Shown here: positions 1-8,502 of the stretch, one piece after another
How the letters are laid out: each line of letters starts with the position of its first letter
Position numbering within the stretch: the stretch's first letter is position 1
Assembly: GCA_040217815.1 (NCBI GenBank)
Contig: JBEHWI010000004.1
Location: 62,001-126,000, forward strand
DNA length: 64,000 bases
Source: UBA5314 sp040217815
GTDB lineage: Bacteria > Bacillota > Syntrophomonadia > Syntrophomonadales > Syntrophomonadaceae
Direction: 5' to 3'
The notes under the pieces: generated by a model
Told to the model about the DNA's origin: nothing
Database searches by the model: none
The model's input: the letters and a program-made list of their open reading frames with translations, nothing else
Translations under genes and position numbers: made by a program

Positions 1-107
1 AATTGGGCCATAAGCCCGTTGTCTGCCGCGAAACAACTGCCCAGGGCCAGGACTGATAGCAAAACCGTCATTACCAGGATCGAAAAACATCTGTGACTTG
101 TCTTCAT
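1..107 (-). CDS. N-terminal fragment of an exported protein (cut by window start)
   Basis: Only the first 35 or so codons are inside the window. The ATG at 105-107 (complement) follows a good ribosome binding site (TGGAGGGATGCAA then ATG). The peptide begins MKTSHRCF and continues into a hydrophobic stretch (SILVMTVLLSVLALGSC), then FAAD. That is a Sec signal peptide; LGSC could serve as a weak lipobox, or cleavage could follow the Ala residues of FAA. The mature protein is outside the window, so its function cannot be given. The gene reads off the left edge, in the same direction as the LuxR-type regulator upstream of it. Confidence 0.7.
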   Translation of the reverse strand, partial: MKTSHRCFSILVMTVLLSVLALGSCFAADNGLMAQ

Positions 108-474
108 TTGCATCCCTCCATTTTTGAAATATTTCGCTTTTTGACTTGCTGCGGGTTTCGCCAGTATGCGCTTGTTATGTTCACCTCACTTACCAACCGC
201 TCAAAGCGGGGACATCGCCTAATTGAATTATTGCACAGCATGAATTGACTAACATCGGTACAATAACCTATTTATGGCTTCCCTGCATAAGCCTGAGTTT
301 TCAGTTTTCAGTGTGGAGGAAGCCTTCAACAAGGTGATCAATGGATAAGAATACCACAGTGGACCCACGGGAAAGAGTATGTGAAGAGGGATGCACAACA
401 ATTCGGCAGGACCAATAAGCCAACCAAACCGCTTGGAGAGGGTGCGTGTATAGGCTGCAGTTGAGTGGAAACAG
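108..474. other. Intergenic stretch, no gene seen
   Basis: About 370 bases lie between the regulator's stop and the next start. It should hold the regulator's terminator and the promoter of the secreted-protein gene. The only structure I see is a short hairpin at 197-209 (CCGCT, loop CAA, AGCGG) with no T-run. No convincing -35/-10 pair or reading frame with a ribosome binding site was found. Confidence 0.5.
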
Positions 475-2832
475 CTACTTTTGTAAAGTGTTGTGATGTT
501 CGGTGTACCAGGCTGATACCTGGGCGCGGGTACTGAGATTCAGCTTGGAGAGAATATGCCGGACATGGGCATCGACAGTGCGGCGGGAAATATAAAGCTG
601 CTCAGCTATTTGGCGGTTGCTGAGCCCCCGGGTAACCAGCTGAGTAATTTCCAATTCCCGCCGGGTCAGCAATCCCGGTAAAACAGGAGCGGGTTTTGTC
701 GCTCCCGGGGTTGGGATTAGCGTCTCAACCGGGCTTAAAGCCCAGGCTGTGATTTGCTCCGGCATCAGGTTATCGCAAAGGGACCGGGCGGCCTGCTCTA
801 CTTCTTTCCCCAGTTCGACCGCAACCAATGAATAATTGGGATCAGGAAGCCAGGTAACAACCCCAACATGGTTTCTCAAGGCCGCAGAGGCTGCAAAAAG
901 CTGTACAGCGCGCTCCTTTTGTCTTTGCTCTCGGGCAGCCTGACCTAAATAATCAAAACAAAGAGCGATTATTTCATAATATTTTAGTTTCTTGGCGGCA
1001 AGGACTCCTTCGGACAGAATGGACTCCGCTTGCGCAAGGTCGCCTTTGCCGACCAGTGACCGTCCCAGTACGGCCAGAATCCTGGCCTCGAATAATACGT
1101 CTCCCTGCAGCCGCGCTTCGTTCAAAGCTTCCTTAAATACGGATGTGGCCTTTTCATTCTGGTCCTGGAAACAGTAGAATACGCCCAGCCAAAAAAGTGC
1201 CACATACAAGGTCCGGGGCTCATGCTCATACTGCATTCGCGCCAAAGAACAGGCTTGTCCAAAATATGATTCGGTTTTTTCCAGATTCCCCTGGATCTGC
1301 TCCACAGAGCCCAGAGTGCACAGTGCAGCAACTGTGTCCATTATATCACCCATGTCGGCGGAAAATGACAGGCACTCTTCAGCCAGACGTCGGGAGGCTT
1401 CCAATTCACCCTGGCTCCTGGCCAGAACACTTGCCTGCACCAGGGTTCGAGCTCTTTCGACGGTTTGCCCTGGCGCCAGGGTCAGGAGTTTGCTGGCCAT
1501 CGCTAATCCATCGGCAACATGCCCCTTAAGATCATAGAAGCTGACAATGGCCGCCCATAAACGAAGGCCGGTCTGCGCCTCCTGCGGAGTATCCCGGCAC
1601 CATTCCATGGCCGCCCAAAAATTATTTAAATTGGTTTCAATCTGCTCCAGCCACTCCGGTGCCTCAGGTCCCCAAACATTGAGTTCTCCCTGTTCCGCCC
1701 AGACCAGGAACCAGTCGCGGTGCCGACGCCGCAGCACCTCCCCTTTTCCTGACTCTTGCAGCCTGGTCCGGGCATATTCGCGGATGGTCTCCAAGAAGCG
1801 GTACTTTTTTCCCTGGCCGGCATGTTTATTCATGTTGACAAGAGAGCGATCGACCAGACGCTCCAGCAGTGGAAATACATCTTTATCTTCCAGACCGTCC
1901 CCGGAGCAGATTCCCACTGCTTCCTGGAGTGTCCATGGCCCGGGGAAAACCGAAAGCCTGCCAAAAAGCAGCTTCTCCTGATCGGTAAGTAGATCATAAC
2001 TCCAATCAATAGCCGCTCCCAAAGTCGGGTGTCGGAAATGGATATCCCGTCTGCTGGAATCCATCAAGCCCAGTCTGCTGTTTAGAGATTCCAAAAGTCC
2101 CGCCGATCTCAGGATTCTAATTTGGCTGGTCGCTAAAATAATAGCCAAGGGCAAACCATCCAGCTGGACACAGAGTTCTGCCACCATATTCATGTTTTTT
2201 TCGGTAAGTTTAAAATTCCGCTTGTGAATTTTCACCTGCTGCACAAACAGATCTATCGAAGGGTTCTGAGACAATGTATTAAGGTCGGGCAAAGCCTCCA
2301 GATCGGGGACTGAAAGCGGTGCGACCGGAAAGACCAACTCCCATTTCAAGCGAAAAATTTCTCGGCTGGTCGCCAGGATTTTTAGATTGGGACAATGCTT
2401 TAGTAAAACTCCCAATTCGGATTTTGCTTTAAGTATATGTTCGCAATTATCCAGGGCCAGCAGCAGCTGGCAGGAACCGATGGACTGGGCTAAACGCTGG
2501 GGAAGAAGGTCGGGAATTCCCTCAATGACACCCCAGGCACGGGCAATAGCTGGAAGTACCTGAAAAGGACTGTTCAACGGTGCCAGATCAACATAAACAA
2601 TATGCGCAAACAACGACTGCAAATCGTTCAATAAGGTCAAGGCCAGACGGGTCTTGCCAACTCCAGCTGCACCGGTGAGGGTCAGCAGCCGCACCTCCTT
2701 TTGAAGCAAGCGTTCCTTGAGGGCCGCTACCTCAGTATCTCGTCCTATCAAGGGAGGTTGGCGTCCCGAAAAGGATTCATTGGCTAGGCTGCGTATATTG
2801 TCTTCTTCATCTGCGTGTCTCAATAACTTCAT
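475..2832 (-). CDS. LuxR-family transcriptional regulator with N-terminal STAND/AAA ATPase domain
   Basis: A 785-residue regulator of the large ATP-binding LuxR class. Near residues 30-65 is the P-loop (GAAGVGKTR), followed by a Walker-B-like segment (LLALDNCEH) and further NB-ARC-type features (LATSREIF, GLPLAI). The middle (about 430-680) is helical and TPR-like. The last 65 residues form a classic LuxR helix-turn-helix (LTRRELEITQLV, GLSNRQIAEQLYISRRTVDAHV). Such proteins switch on target genes after ligand-driven, ATP-dependent oligomerisation; the ligand here is unknown. I use the ATG at 2832 because GAGGTG lies 7 bases upstream; a GTG three codons earlier overlaps that site. It stands alone, with no obvious target operon beside it, unless it acts on the secreted-protein gene downstream. 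Confidence 0.9.
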   Translation of the reverse strand: MKLLRHADEEDNIRSLANESFSGRQPPLIGRDTEVAALKERLLQKEVRLLTLTGAAGVGKTRLALTLLNDLQSLFAHIVYVDLAPLNSPFQVLPAIARAWGVIEGIPDLLPQRLAQSIGSCQLLLALDNCEHILKAKSELGVLLKHCPNLKILATSREIFRLKWELVFPVAPLSVPDLEALPDLNTLSQNPSIDLFVQQVKIHKRNFKLTEKNMNMVAELCVQLDGLPLAIILATSQIRILRSAGLLESLNSRLGLMDSSRRDIHFRHPTLGAAIDWSYDLLTDQEKLLFGRLSVFPGPWTLQEAVGICSGDGLEDKDVFPLLERLVDRSLVNMNKHAGQGKKYRFLETIREYARTRLQESGKGEVLRRRHRDWFLVWAEQGELNVWGPEAPEWLEQIETNLNNFWAAMEWCRDTPQEAQTGLRLWAAIVSFYDLKGHVADGLAMASKLLTLAPGQTVERARTLVQASVLARSQGELEASRRLAEECLSFSADMGDIMDTVAALCTLGSVEQIQGNLEKTESYFGQACSLARMQYEHEPRTLYVALFWLGVFYCFQDQNEKATSVFKEALNEARLQGDVLFEARILAVLGRSLVGKGDLAQAESILSEGVLAAKKLKYYEIIALCFDYLGQAAREQRQKERAVQLFAASAALRNHVGVVTWLPDPNYSLVAVELGKEVEQAARSLCDNLMPEQITAWALSPVETLIPTPGATKPAPVLPGLLTRRELEITQLVTRGLSNRQIAEQLYISRRTVDAHVRHILSKLNLSTRAQVSAWYTEHHNTLQK

Positions 2833-3037
2833 TTTGATCACCTCAGCATGATAGCAACAATATCATTTCGATAAAACTCTAAACTGGTATGCAGGTAGGT
2901 TCGAATAAATGACCAAATCAACCAGTCAGTTTCTATTACCTATGGTTTTCATTAAATCTTCTTTAACAAAATCAGCCGTTCCTCTTTTTTCTAAATATTA
3001 AGCTAATTAGCTATATATATGTAAATAAGGCTTGTCC

Positions 3038-3499
3038 TCATTTTCGAAAGCTTCCCCATAACTTTCCGAAGAAACCGGACTTTTTCCGAATAAAGCGATA
3101 TATTTCCTCAAGCTCTTCCAATGGTGGATTCTTTCCCTGCCGAAAAGCTGAGATGAGAAAACCGGCTTTATTTATTCCTATTGTAAAGTCAATCTCATTG
3201 GGATCGTCGTCAATCAAAACATCTCCGTTCACCATTCGGATGTCTTTTCTGACCCACTCCTCTTTAGGATCATAATCTTCACGATATACAAAATTCGTGA
3301 AGAAACTGTCCAACCTGTGAAAGTGCAAGATAGTTTGAGCTCTTTGCCTTTTGGAACTGGTCCACAGAATCAAGGTATGCCCATCCTCATTTAGCCTGGT
3401 CAATAAGTCAAGCATTCCAGGCCTGACTTTACTTCCCAGCTCGTCAACCAGCGTATTGTCCATGTCAAATACAACAATCGTTTTAATCCCCCCTTTCAT
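3038..3499 (-). CDS. HAD-superfamily phosphatase
   Basis: A 153-residue protein with the HAD catalytic motif I at its very start (VVFDMDNTLVDE; nucleophile and acid/base aspartates in DMDNT), motif II (LWTSSKR) and motif IV (LIDDDPNE). The small size with almost no cap domain resembles NIF/SCP-like or C0-type HAD phosphatases, so a phosphoprotein or small phosphate ester is a possible substrate; this is not resolvable here. The start is odd: the ATG at 3497-3499 has no ribosome binding site upstream, while a strong AAAGGGGGG sits inside the first codons and the only near codons behind it are ATT. The gene may begin at that ATG as a weakly translated message or at a rare start. Confidence 0.8.
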   Translation of the reverse strand: MKGGIKTIVVFDMDNTLVDELGSKVRPGMLDLLTRLNEDGHTLILWTSSKRQRAQTILHFHRLDSFFTNFVYREDYDPKEEWVRKDIRMVNGDVLIDDDPNEIDFTIGINKAGFLISAFRQGKNPPLEELEEIYRFIRKKSGFFGKLWGSFRK

Positions 3500-3742
3500 A
3501 TTATAGATCAGATTAGTTGGCGGGCCTTATTCACGGAATACCCCCCTCAATTGGCTGCGGCTTTTTCACATTGTTTGTGAACTATAACCATGCTGGTATT
3601 GGGGGATTCCAAACATACGAACTTGAGGCTTTGCTTATATCGGATATGTCATACTTTTAAAACGCCCGACTATTATCGAATTTTACCCGGCAACCGTCAG
3701 AATACCGGCTTAAATAGACAAAAGAAACAATATTCAAAGAAA

Positions 3743-3776
3743 AGAGGGGATTCTACCTGAGAACCCTCTCCTTTTT
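3743..3776. terminator. Bidirectional intrinsic terminator
   Basis: AGAGGG (3743-3748) pairs with CCCTCT (3764-3769) and, after a GA bulge, TTCT pairs with AGAA around a 5-base loop. A run of T follows on the plus strand and the minus-strand copy reads CCCTCTTTTCTTT. It lies downstream of the minus-strand ferritin-like gene and probably ends that transcript. Confidence 0.75.
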
Positions 3777-3802
3777 TAAGCCATATATGGTTTTTGATTA
3801 TT

Positions 3803-4117
3803 CTACTGGAGGGGTGGTTGAAAATTCTGGGCCTCTTGCTGCTGGATGGCCTGCTGCCCCTGCTGGAAATAGGTGCTTTCATTCGAGCTCAAGAGCATAA
3901 GCAACTGCTGAAGTTCACCTACATGCTGGCGTTCTTCATTGGCTATGTGGGAGAGGACTTTCTTGATACGGGGATCATCGGTTGCCATTATATGAGCTTC
4001 ATAACCCATTATGGCCTCCAGTTCTCCCGCTATATCCACCCGTAATGCCTGCAGCATCTCGGGCAAGCCCAGTTTTTTAGGCACACTGCCTACAAATGGA
4101 TCGCCTAACTGCGCCAA
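3803..4117 (-). CDS. Small ferritin-like domain protein
   Basis: About 104 residues. The centre reads DIAGELEAIMGYEAH then IANEERQHVGEL, i.e. two helices carrying Glu and ExxH ligands spaced like a diiron ferritin-like half-bundle. Length and motif layout recall encapsulated-ferritin (EncFtn) and other rubrerythrin-like mini-proteins that dimerise to build the iron site. The C-terminus is Gln-rich (QQGQQAIQQQEAQ). An upstream ATG at 4141 is possible, but the AGGTG at 4125-4129 is 7 bases from a TTG at 4117, which gives a natural start (LAQLGDPFVG). No encapsulin shell gene is in the window, so an encapsulin role is only a possibility. Confidence 0.7.
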   Translation of the reverse strand: MAQLGDPFVGSVPKKLGLPEMLQALRVDIAGELEAIMGYEAHIMATDDPRIKKVLSHIANEERQHVGELQQLLMLLSSNESTYFQQGQQAIQQQEAQNFQPPLQ

Positions 4118-4273
4118 AATACAACACCTCACTTTTTTCATAGTCTTTATTAGCAGGTAAACAAATATGCAGCCCGGTTCTAAAATGCCCGCTCAATCTC
4201 TTGCTAAAGTTGGCAATGTAGTATAATGCTATATAGTCTGGTACTCTGTTAACCCTAGTTAAGGAAGATAGCC

Positions 4274-4978
4274 GTGGAGCGTTTGAAAAACAACCTGATC
4301 GTTCGCATAGCCGCACTGCTTTTGCTGGTCGGTCTAATTGCCTTTTTTTCCTGGCATTTAATGCCCCAGGTCACCCACCTGTTCAAGAACCCCGAACAGT
4401 TCCGCAGCCTCTTGCTCGGTTTTGGGAATTGGAGCCTGGCAGTGTTTATAGGCCTGCAGATACTGCAGGTTATAGCCGCTCCTCTGCCGGGGGAACTTAT
4501 TCAGATAGCCGGGGGTTATGTCTATGGTGTATTCACCGGAACCCTGCTTTCCATGCTGGGAATCCTGCTGGGTAGCCTGATGGCCTTTTACCTGGCCCGC
4601 TGGCTGGGTTATCCCCTGCTTCAAGCTCTGATCAGCAAAGAAAAACTGGAACACTTCCACGATCTGCTGAACAGCAACCGGGCTGAAGTTATTGTGTTCG
4701 TGTTGTTTCTGGTTCCTGGAGCGCCTAAAGATATTTTAACCTTTATCGCCGGCGCCACTCCCATCCCTTCAGGCCACTTCTTCCTGGCCGCAATGCTGGG
4801 CCGCTTCCCGGGAATACTGGTTTCATCCCTTATTGGAGCTCAACTGGAAAAGCATCAGTATTTTCTGGCCGGGATTCTCGGCCTGGCTGCTGCAACCATA
4901 TTTCTTTTAGGAATTATCTACCACGAACGACTGACTAGCTTCCTGGCCCGCCATCACCACCAAAGACATCAAAAGTAA
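4274..4978 (+). CDS. TVP38/TMEM64-family (DedA-like, VTT domain) membrane protein
   Basis: A 234-residue integral membrane protein with about six hydrophobic segments. The VTT/SNARE-associated signature is visible: a re-entrant region near APLPGELIQIAGGYVYG, then GSLMAFYLARWLG, and later VPGAPKDILTFIAGAT followed by GRFPGILVSSLIG. Family members are thought to move or scramble lipids in the membrane; the substrate here is unknown. The GTG start at 4274 follows AAGGAAG. The His-rich cytoplasmic tail (ARHHHQRHQ) is unusual and could bind metal. It diverges from the ferritin-like gene and sits upstream of the coat-F-like pair with no clear operon link. Confidence 0.85.
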   Translation: MERLKNNLIVRIAALLLLVGLIAFFSWHLMPQVTHLFKNPEQFRSLLLGFGNWSLAVFIGLQILQVIAAPLPGELIQIAGGYVYGVFTGTLLSMLGILLGSLMAFYLARWLGYPLLQALISKEKLEHFHDLLNSNRAEVIVFVLFLVPGAPKDILTFIAGATPIPSGHFFLAAMLGRFPGILVSSLIGAQLEKHQYFLAGILGLAAATIFLLGIIYHERLTSFLARHHHQRHQK

Positions 4979-5075
4979 CCACCCTGGCTTTTTCTTTTTT
5001 GGCAGTATAAGCGGCTGTTTACTTTGGCACCCTAGTATTGGTACTTGAATTATCAAAACGAAGGGAGTGCTAGAG

Positions 5076-5258
5076 TTGAAACTTAATCAAGAAGAACTGC
5101 AGAATCTCAGACATCTGATCGGATCTCATCAGACCGCAGAAAAGAAGCTGAACTTCTATGCCGACAGTGCTCAGGATCCCCAGGTCAAACAGCTGTTTCA
5201 GCAGTCGGCCCAATCGGCCAGCCAGACCCGTCAGAAATTGATGTCATTTTTAAGTTAG
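5076..5258 (+). CDS. Small coat-F-associated helical protein
   Basis: A 60-residue, Gln-rich, fully helical protein (LKLNQEELQNLRHLIGSH, then QQSAQSASQTRQKLMSF). I choose the TTG at 5076 because AAGGGAG ends 8 bases before it; the GTG at 5067 lies inside that ribosome binding site. It is followed at once by the coat-F-like gene, whose Shine-Dalgarno sequence overlaps this gene's stop codon. Small partners of this type are common next to coat-F-like proteins in Clostridia, so a spore-coat or stress role is inferred from context. Confidence 0.65.
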   Translation: MKLNQEELQNLRHLIGSHQTAEKKLNFYADSAQDPQVKQLFQQSAQSASQTRQKLMSFLS

Positions 5259-5271
5259 GAGGGTGTTAGCT

Positions 5272-5526
5272 TTGAAGCACATGACCGATAAAGAGATGGT
5301 AAATGACATACTTTCCATGGTAAACAGCAGTTTAACCACTTACAGCATGAGCATTTCGCAGAGCGCCAACCAGCAGCTACGCCAGACCCTGCAGCAGATC
5401 CGCAATTCGGATGAACAGTTCCAGTATCAGCTGTTCCAGATTGCTGAGCAGAGGGGTTTTTATAAACCAGCCACCGATGCCAGCTCTCAGGATATCCAGA
5501 TGGTTAAATCTCAGCTCAGTTCCTGA
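5272..5526 (+). CDS. Spore coat protein F-like (CotF family)
   Basis: An 84-residue helical protein. The segment MTDKEMVNDILSMVNSSL and the later IRNSDEQFQYQLFQIAEQRG with GFYKPA match the CotF (coat F, PF07875) pattern, in which a helix pair ends with a short Tyr/Pro loop. The TTG at 5272 is the best start: AGGAGGG (5257-5263) overlaps the stop of the previous gene and is 8 bases away. The two small genes are one transcript ending in the hairpin at 5538. In Clostridia such paralogues are often made during sporulation, but no sporulation sigma-factor promoter was identified. Confidence 0.75.
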   Translation: MKHMTDKEMVNDILSMVNSSLTTYSMSISQSANQQLRQTLQQIRNSDEQFQYQLFQIAEQRGFYKPATDASSQDIQMVKSQLSS

Positions 5527-5537
5527 TTTAACGTAAA

Positions 5538-5566
5538 AAACCCGGATCGATTCGTGATCCGGGTTT
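5538..5566. terminator. Intrinsic terminator between convergent genes
   Basis: Eleven perfect base pairs (AAACCCGGATC at 5538-5548 with GATCCGGGTTT at 5556-5566) around a 7-base loop. Poly-A on the left and T-rich sequence on the right make it usable from both directions. It separates the coat-F-like genes from the convergent helicase gene. Confidence 0.85.
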
Positions 5567-5582
5567 ATTCCTTTATAGGCCC

Positions 5583-7217
5583 CTATTCCTTTTTACGTTT
5601 CTTATGGGGTGGTCCCGGTGTTTTGACCTGTAATTCGGTTTTATGACGACCGGGCTTCTTGCGCCGTCGGCTGCTATCGGATAAAAAGGCGTACACTTCA
5701 TCAACCCGGTCCATGGGTACTTCAACATAAGAACTGCTGCTGTTTACCTCTACTTCACCGATTTGTTCCGCGGTCAAAGAGGTGTTGGCCAAAAGATAAT
5801 CCACCATGCGCCGGGGTGTATAGCCGTGCAGCCTTCCCATGGGAAGTTCCACATGCACTCCCGTATCGAGAACGGCACTTTCTACGGTTTCCTCCAGGTC
5901 TTCTTCCTGCTGGTCGCCGTCCAACAACTTTAAGGCTGCGGCCATCAGAATCCTAGGCTCATACTCGGAGCACAATTCATCAGCCATACCCAGGTACAAT
6001 TCAAGCGAGTTGTTCATACCCTGCATGATGCGGCTGCGCAGTATCTCTTTGCGACCTTCCACCGCTTCTACCCGATCCGGCATAAGTTCGCGGCGGATGC
6101 GCTTGCCGATATGCTGTTCGATCAAACGAAGCTGGCGCCTCTGCACCGGTTCCACAATGGAGATGGCCTCACCGGTGCGGCCGGCTCGTCCGGTTCTCCC
6201 GGTGCGATGGATATATATATCGGGATCTTCCGGCAGATCAAAGTTTATAACATGAGTGACCAGATCAATATCCAGACCGCGCGCCGCCAGATCGGTGGCA
6301 ACCAGAATACGAACCGCCCCCCGGCGGAAGCGGCCCATGGCGTTGTCCCGCTCTTTTTGGGACATGTCGCCGTGCAGCGCGTCCGCATTGTAGCCCCTGG
6401 TTTGCAGTCGCTGGGCCAGTTGATCAACGCTCCGCTTGGTGCGGCAAAACACCAGGCTGGTAGGCGGTTGATGGGCATCGATAATGCGGCACAGGGTCTG
6501 AACTTTGTAGCGGGCGCTGGTCTCATAGAAATAATGGTCGATCTCAGCTACGGTGCGCTCTTCCGGCTCAATCAAAACCTCCCGTGGATGGTCCATAAAT
6601 TTGCGGCCCAGGTCCCTTATTTCATCCACCAGGGTGGCGGAGAACAAAAAAGTCTGACGCTCCCTGGGGCACTGTGCCAGAATGATCTCGATATCCGGTA
6701 AAAAACCCATATCCAGCATTTCATCCGCTTCATCCAGAACCACGTAGGACATACCGTTCAACTTGATGGTCCCTCGCCCCAGGTGATCCAGCAAACGGCC
6801 GGGAGTGGCTACTATAATTTCCGGTCGTTTTTCAAGGCCTCGTATCTGCAATTCAATAGATTGTCCCCCGTAGATAGCCAGAACTCCGATCTTAAGGCGT
6901 TTGCCCAGGAAGGCGATTTCCTCTCGAACCTGCAGGCACAGCTCCCGGGTAGGACATATTATCAAAGCTTGGGCCCCGGCTCCGCGGGTGACCTTGTTTA
7001 AAATAGGTATGCCAAAAGAGGCCGTCTTGCCGGTTCCGGTTTGCGCCTGACCCATCACATCAAGCCCTTGCATAGCCAGTGGTATAGCTTTAACCTGAAT
7101 AGGCGTTGGTGTTTCAAAACCCTTTTCATTGATCATAAACAGGAGATCGTTGTTCAGCCCCATATCTTTAAACTCTGTTGCTTCCAAGCCTGTATTTGCC
7201 TCCTTTTCTGCGACCAT
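5583..7217 (-). CDS. DEAD-box ATP-dependent RNA helicase with DbpA-type C-terminal domain
   Basis: A 544-residue helicase with every core motif: Q motif (GFETPTPIQ), motif I (AQTGTGKT), Ia (PTRELCLQV), Ib (TPGRL), II (VLDEADEML), III (SATL), IV (LVFCRTK), V (ATDLAARGLDI) and VI (HRTGRTGRAGRTG). After about residue 450 comes a DbpA-like RNA-binding module (LPMGRLHGYTPRRMVDYLL, VPMDRVDEVYAFL) and then a basic tail rich in Lys and Arg. It is therefore close to DeaD/CshA, which unwind structured RNA in ribosome assembly, mRNA decay and cold adaptation. The ATG at 7217 has GGGAGG just upstream at short spacing; a TTG eleven bases after an internal AAGGAGG is an alternative start. Confidence 0.95.
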   Translation of the reverse strand: MVAEKEANTGLEATEFKDMGLNNDLLFMINEKGFETPTPIQVKAIPLAMQGLDVMGQAQTGTGKTASFGIPILNKVTRGAGAQALIICPTRELCLQVREEIAFLGKRLKIGVLAIYGGQSIELQIRGLEKRPEIIVATPGRLLDHLGRGTIKLNGMSYVVLDEADEMLDMGFLPDIEIILAQCPRERQTFLFSATLVDEIRDLGRKFMDHPREVLIEPEERTVAEIDHYFYETSARYKVQTLCRIIDAHQPPTSLVFCRTKRSVDQLAQRLQTRGYNADALHGDMSQKERDNAMGRFRRGAVRILVATDLAARGLDIDLVTHVINFDLPEDPDIYIHRTGRTGRAGRTGEAISIVEPVQRRQLRLIEQHIGKRIRRELMPDRVEAVEGRKEILRSRIMQGMNNSLELYLGMADELCSEYEPRILMAAALKLLDGDQQEEDLEETVESAVLDTGVHVELPMGRLHGYTPRRMVDYLLANTSLTAEQIGEVEVNSSSSYVEVPMDRVDEVYAFLSDSSRRRKKPGRHKTELQVKTPGPPHKKRKKE

Positions 7218-7374
7218 TGGCCTCCCGTTCTAATATAACACAAATCAAAAACCTAAAACTATCTTCGGGCCGGCAGCCCATCATTTTTTATCTAATATAC
7301 TTTAAAAGATCGTGTAATAGATCTGCCTCTCCGACCATATAATGATTATGCAGTTGAAATTGGGGAGGATGCAA

Positions 7375-8418
7375 ATGAAGCTTAGACAATCTTTGGGCAA
7401 GTTGCTCTTAAGCTGCCTGGCCTTTATGTTATTGGTATGCCCGGCAGTCTTTGCCACAGATGGTACTAACCCTTACTACTCTGAGGCGGGGTTGAACACA
7501 AGCCCCAGCCTGATGAACCTGAATGGCCAGCCGGCTGATTATATTTCCCTGTACATAGATCAGGATGGGCGTACCATGGTCTGCCTGTACGATGTGGTAA
7601 TGCTTTTCTCATGTCATTTGGAATATCCGGGCCAAGGGCTGCTGCTCTTGCATCACCTGGACGAGGAGCAGATTTATTCCTCTGAGCAGTATCTTTGCAG
7701 TGGTCAAATAGATGAATACACTCCCTTGCAGCGGTTGGAAGCGGTGTATTTACCTCTAAAAGATGTAGCCTTCGGATTTGACTACCAGCTGATATACAAA
7801 GAGCAGGGTTCCGTCTTTTACCTTTTGAGCCCCGCTTTTCAAAAGGCCAATCCCGACTTTCTGGCTGCCCCGAAAGATGAAGAAAAGGAGCCTTCGTCGC
7901 CCCCTGAGGACCTGCCCAACTGGGGTCCACTAAACGATGAACTGGCTCCGTATTGGGACGGTGAACAGATTATTGGGGCGTATTACACAAAACTCATCAA
8001 CAGTCCGGAAGGCCGAACCAACAACATCGTCCTTTCCTGCGCCAAGTTAAACGGCAAGATTCTGCAGAGTGGCGAAGTCTTGTCTTTCAATCGGACCGTC
8101 GGTCAAAGAACCATTGAAGCCGGCTATAAGGAAGCCAAGATATTTGTCGGCCAGACCGTTCAAAACGGATTAGGAGGGGGCATCTGCCAGACGTCTACTA
8201 CTCTTTACAATGCTGGCCTGGAAGCGGGCCTGAAGGTTATCGAACGCTACCGGCATACCCTGCCGGTCACCTATTGCCCCTCCGGACAGGATGCCACGGT
8301 TTCCTGGGGAGGAGCCGATCTGAAGTTAAAAAATACCCTGGGACGCCCGGTAAAAGTTCTGTGCTGTGTTTATGGGGACTACGTTATGGCCGCATTTACT
8401 GAAGTAGGAGTAAAATAG
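7375..8418 (+). CDS. Secreted VanW-family protein with copper-amine-oxidase-N-like domain
   Basis: A 347-residue exported protein. The ATG at 7375 follows GGGGAGG by 6 bases and opens a clear signal peptide (LLLSCLAFMLLVCPAVFA). Residues about 40-150 resemble the copper amine oxidase N-terminal domain common in clostridial surface proteins (YISLYIDQDGRTMV, YLPLKDVAFGFDYQL). The C-terminal half is a VanW domain (GEVLSFNRTVGQRT, GGGICQTSTTLYNAGLEAG, ERYRHTLPVTYCPSGQDATV). VanW proteins lie near cell-wall and sporulation genes, but their biochemical role is not established. It diverges from the helicase and precedes a glycosyltransferase, which fits an envelope role. Confidence 0.88.
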   Translation: MKLRQSLGKLLLSCLAFMLLVCPAVFATDGTNPYYSEAGLNTSPSLMNLNGQPADYISLYIDQDGRTMVCLYDVVMLFSCHLEYPGQGLLLLHHLDEEQIYSSEQYLCSGQIDEYTPLQRLEAVYLPLKDVAFGFDYQLIYKEQGSVFYLLSPAFQKANPDFLAAPKDEEKEPSSPPEDLPNWGPLNDELAPYWDGEQIIGAYYTKLINSPEGRTNNIVLSCAKLNGKILQSGEVLSFNRTVGQRTIEAGYKEAKIFVGQTVQNGLGGGICQTSTTLYNAGLEAGLKVIERYRHTLPVTYCPSGQDATVSWGGADLKLKNTLGRPVKVLCCVYGDYVMAAFTEVGVK

Positions 8419-8502
8419 AGGATTAAACGAAGACCGGCAGGCAATAATTATTATTAGTGCTCTATCAGGCACCCTTTAGGTAATGTTAAAGGAGCAAGTC
8501 AG

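Noticed and set aside
5018..5040. Possible sigma-54 promoter (TGGCAC near 5024) ahead of the coat-F-like genes
   Set aside because: The second element sits two bases too far away and is TTGG rather than TTGC, so the required spacing fails.
6111..6701. Long antisense reading frame of 196 codons opposite the helicase gene
   Set aside because: No ribosome binding site; composition mirrors the coding strand of the helicase, which has all motifs.
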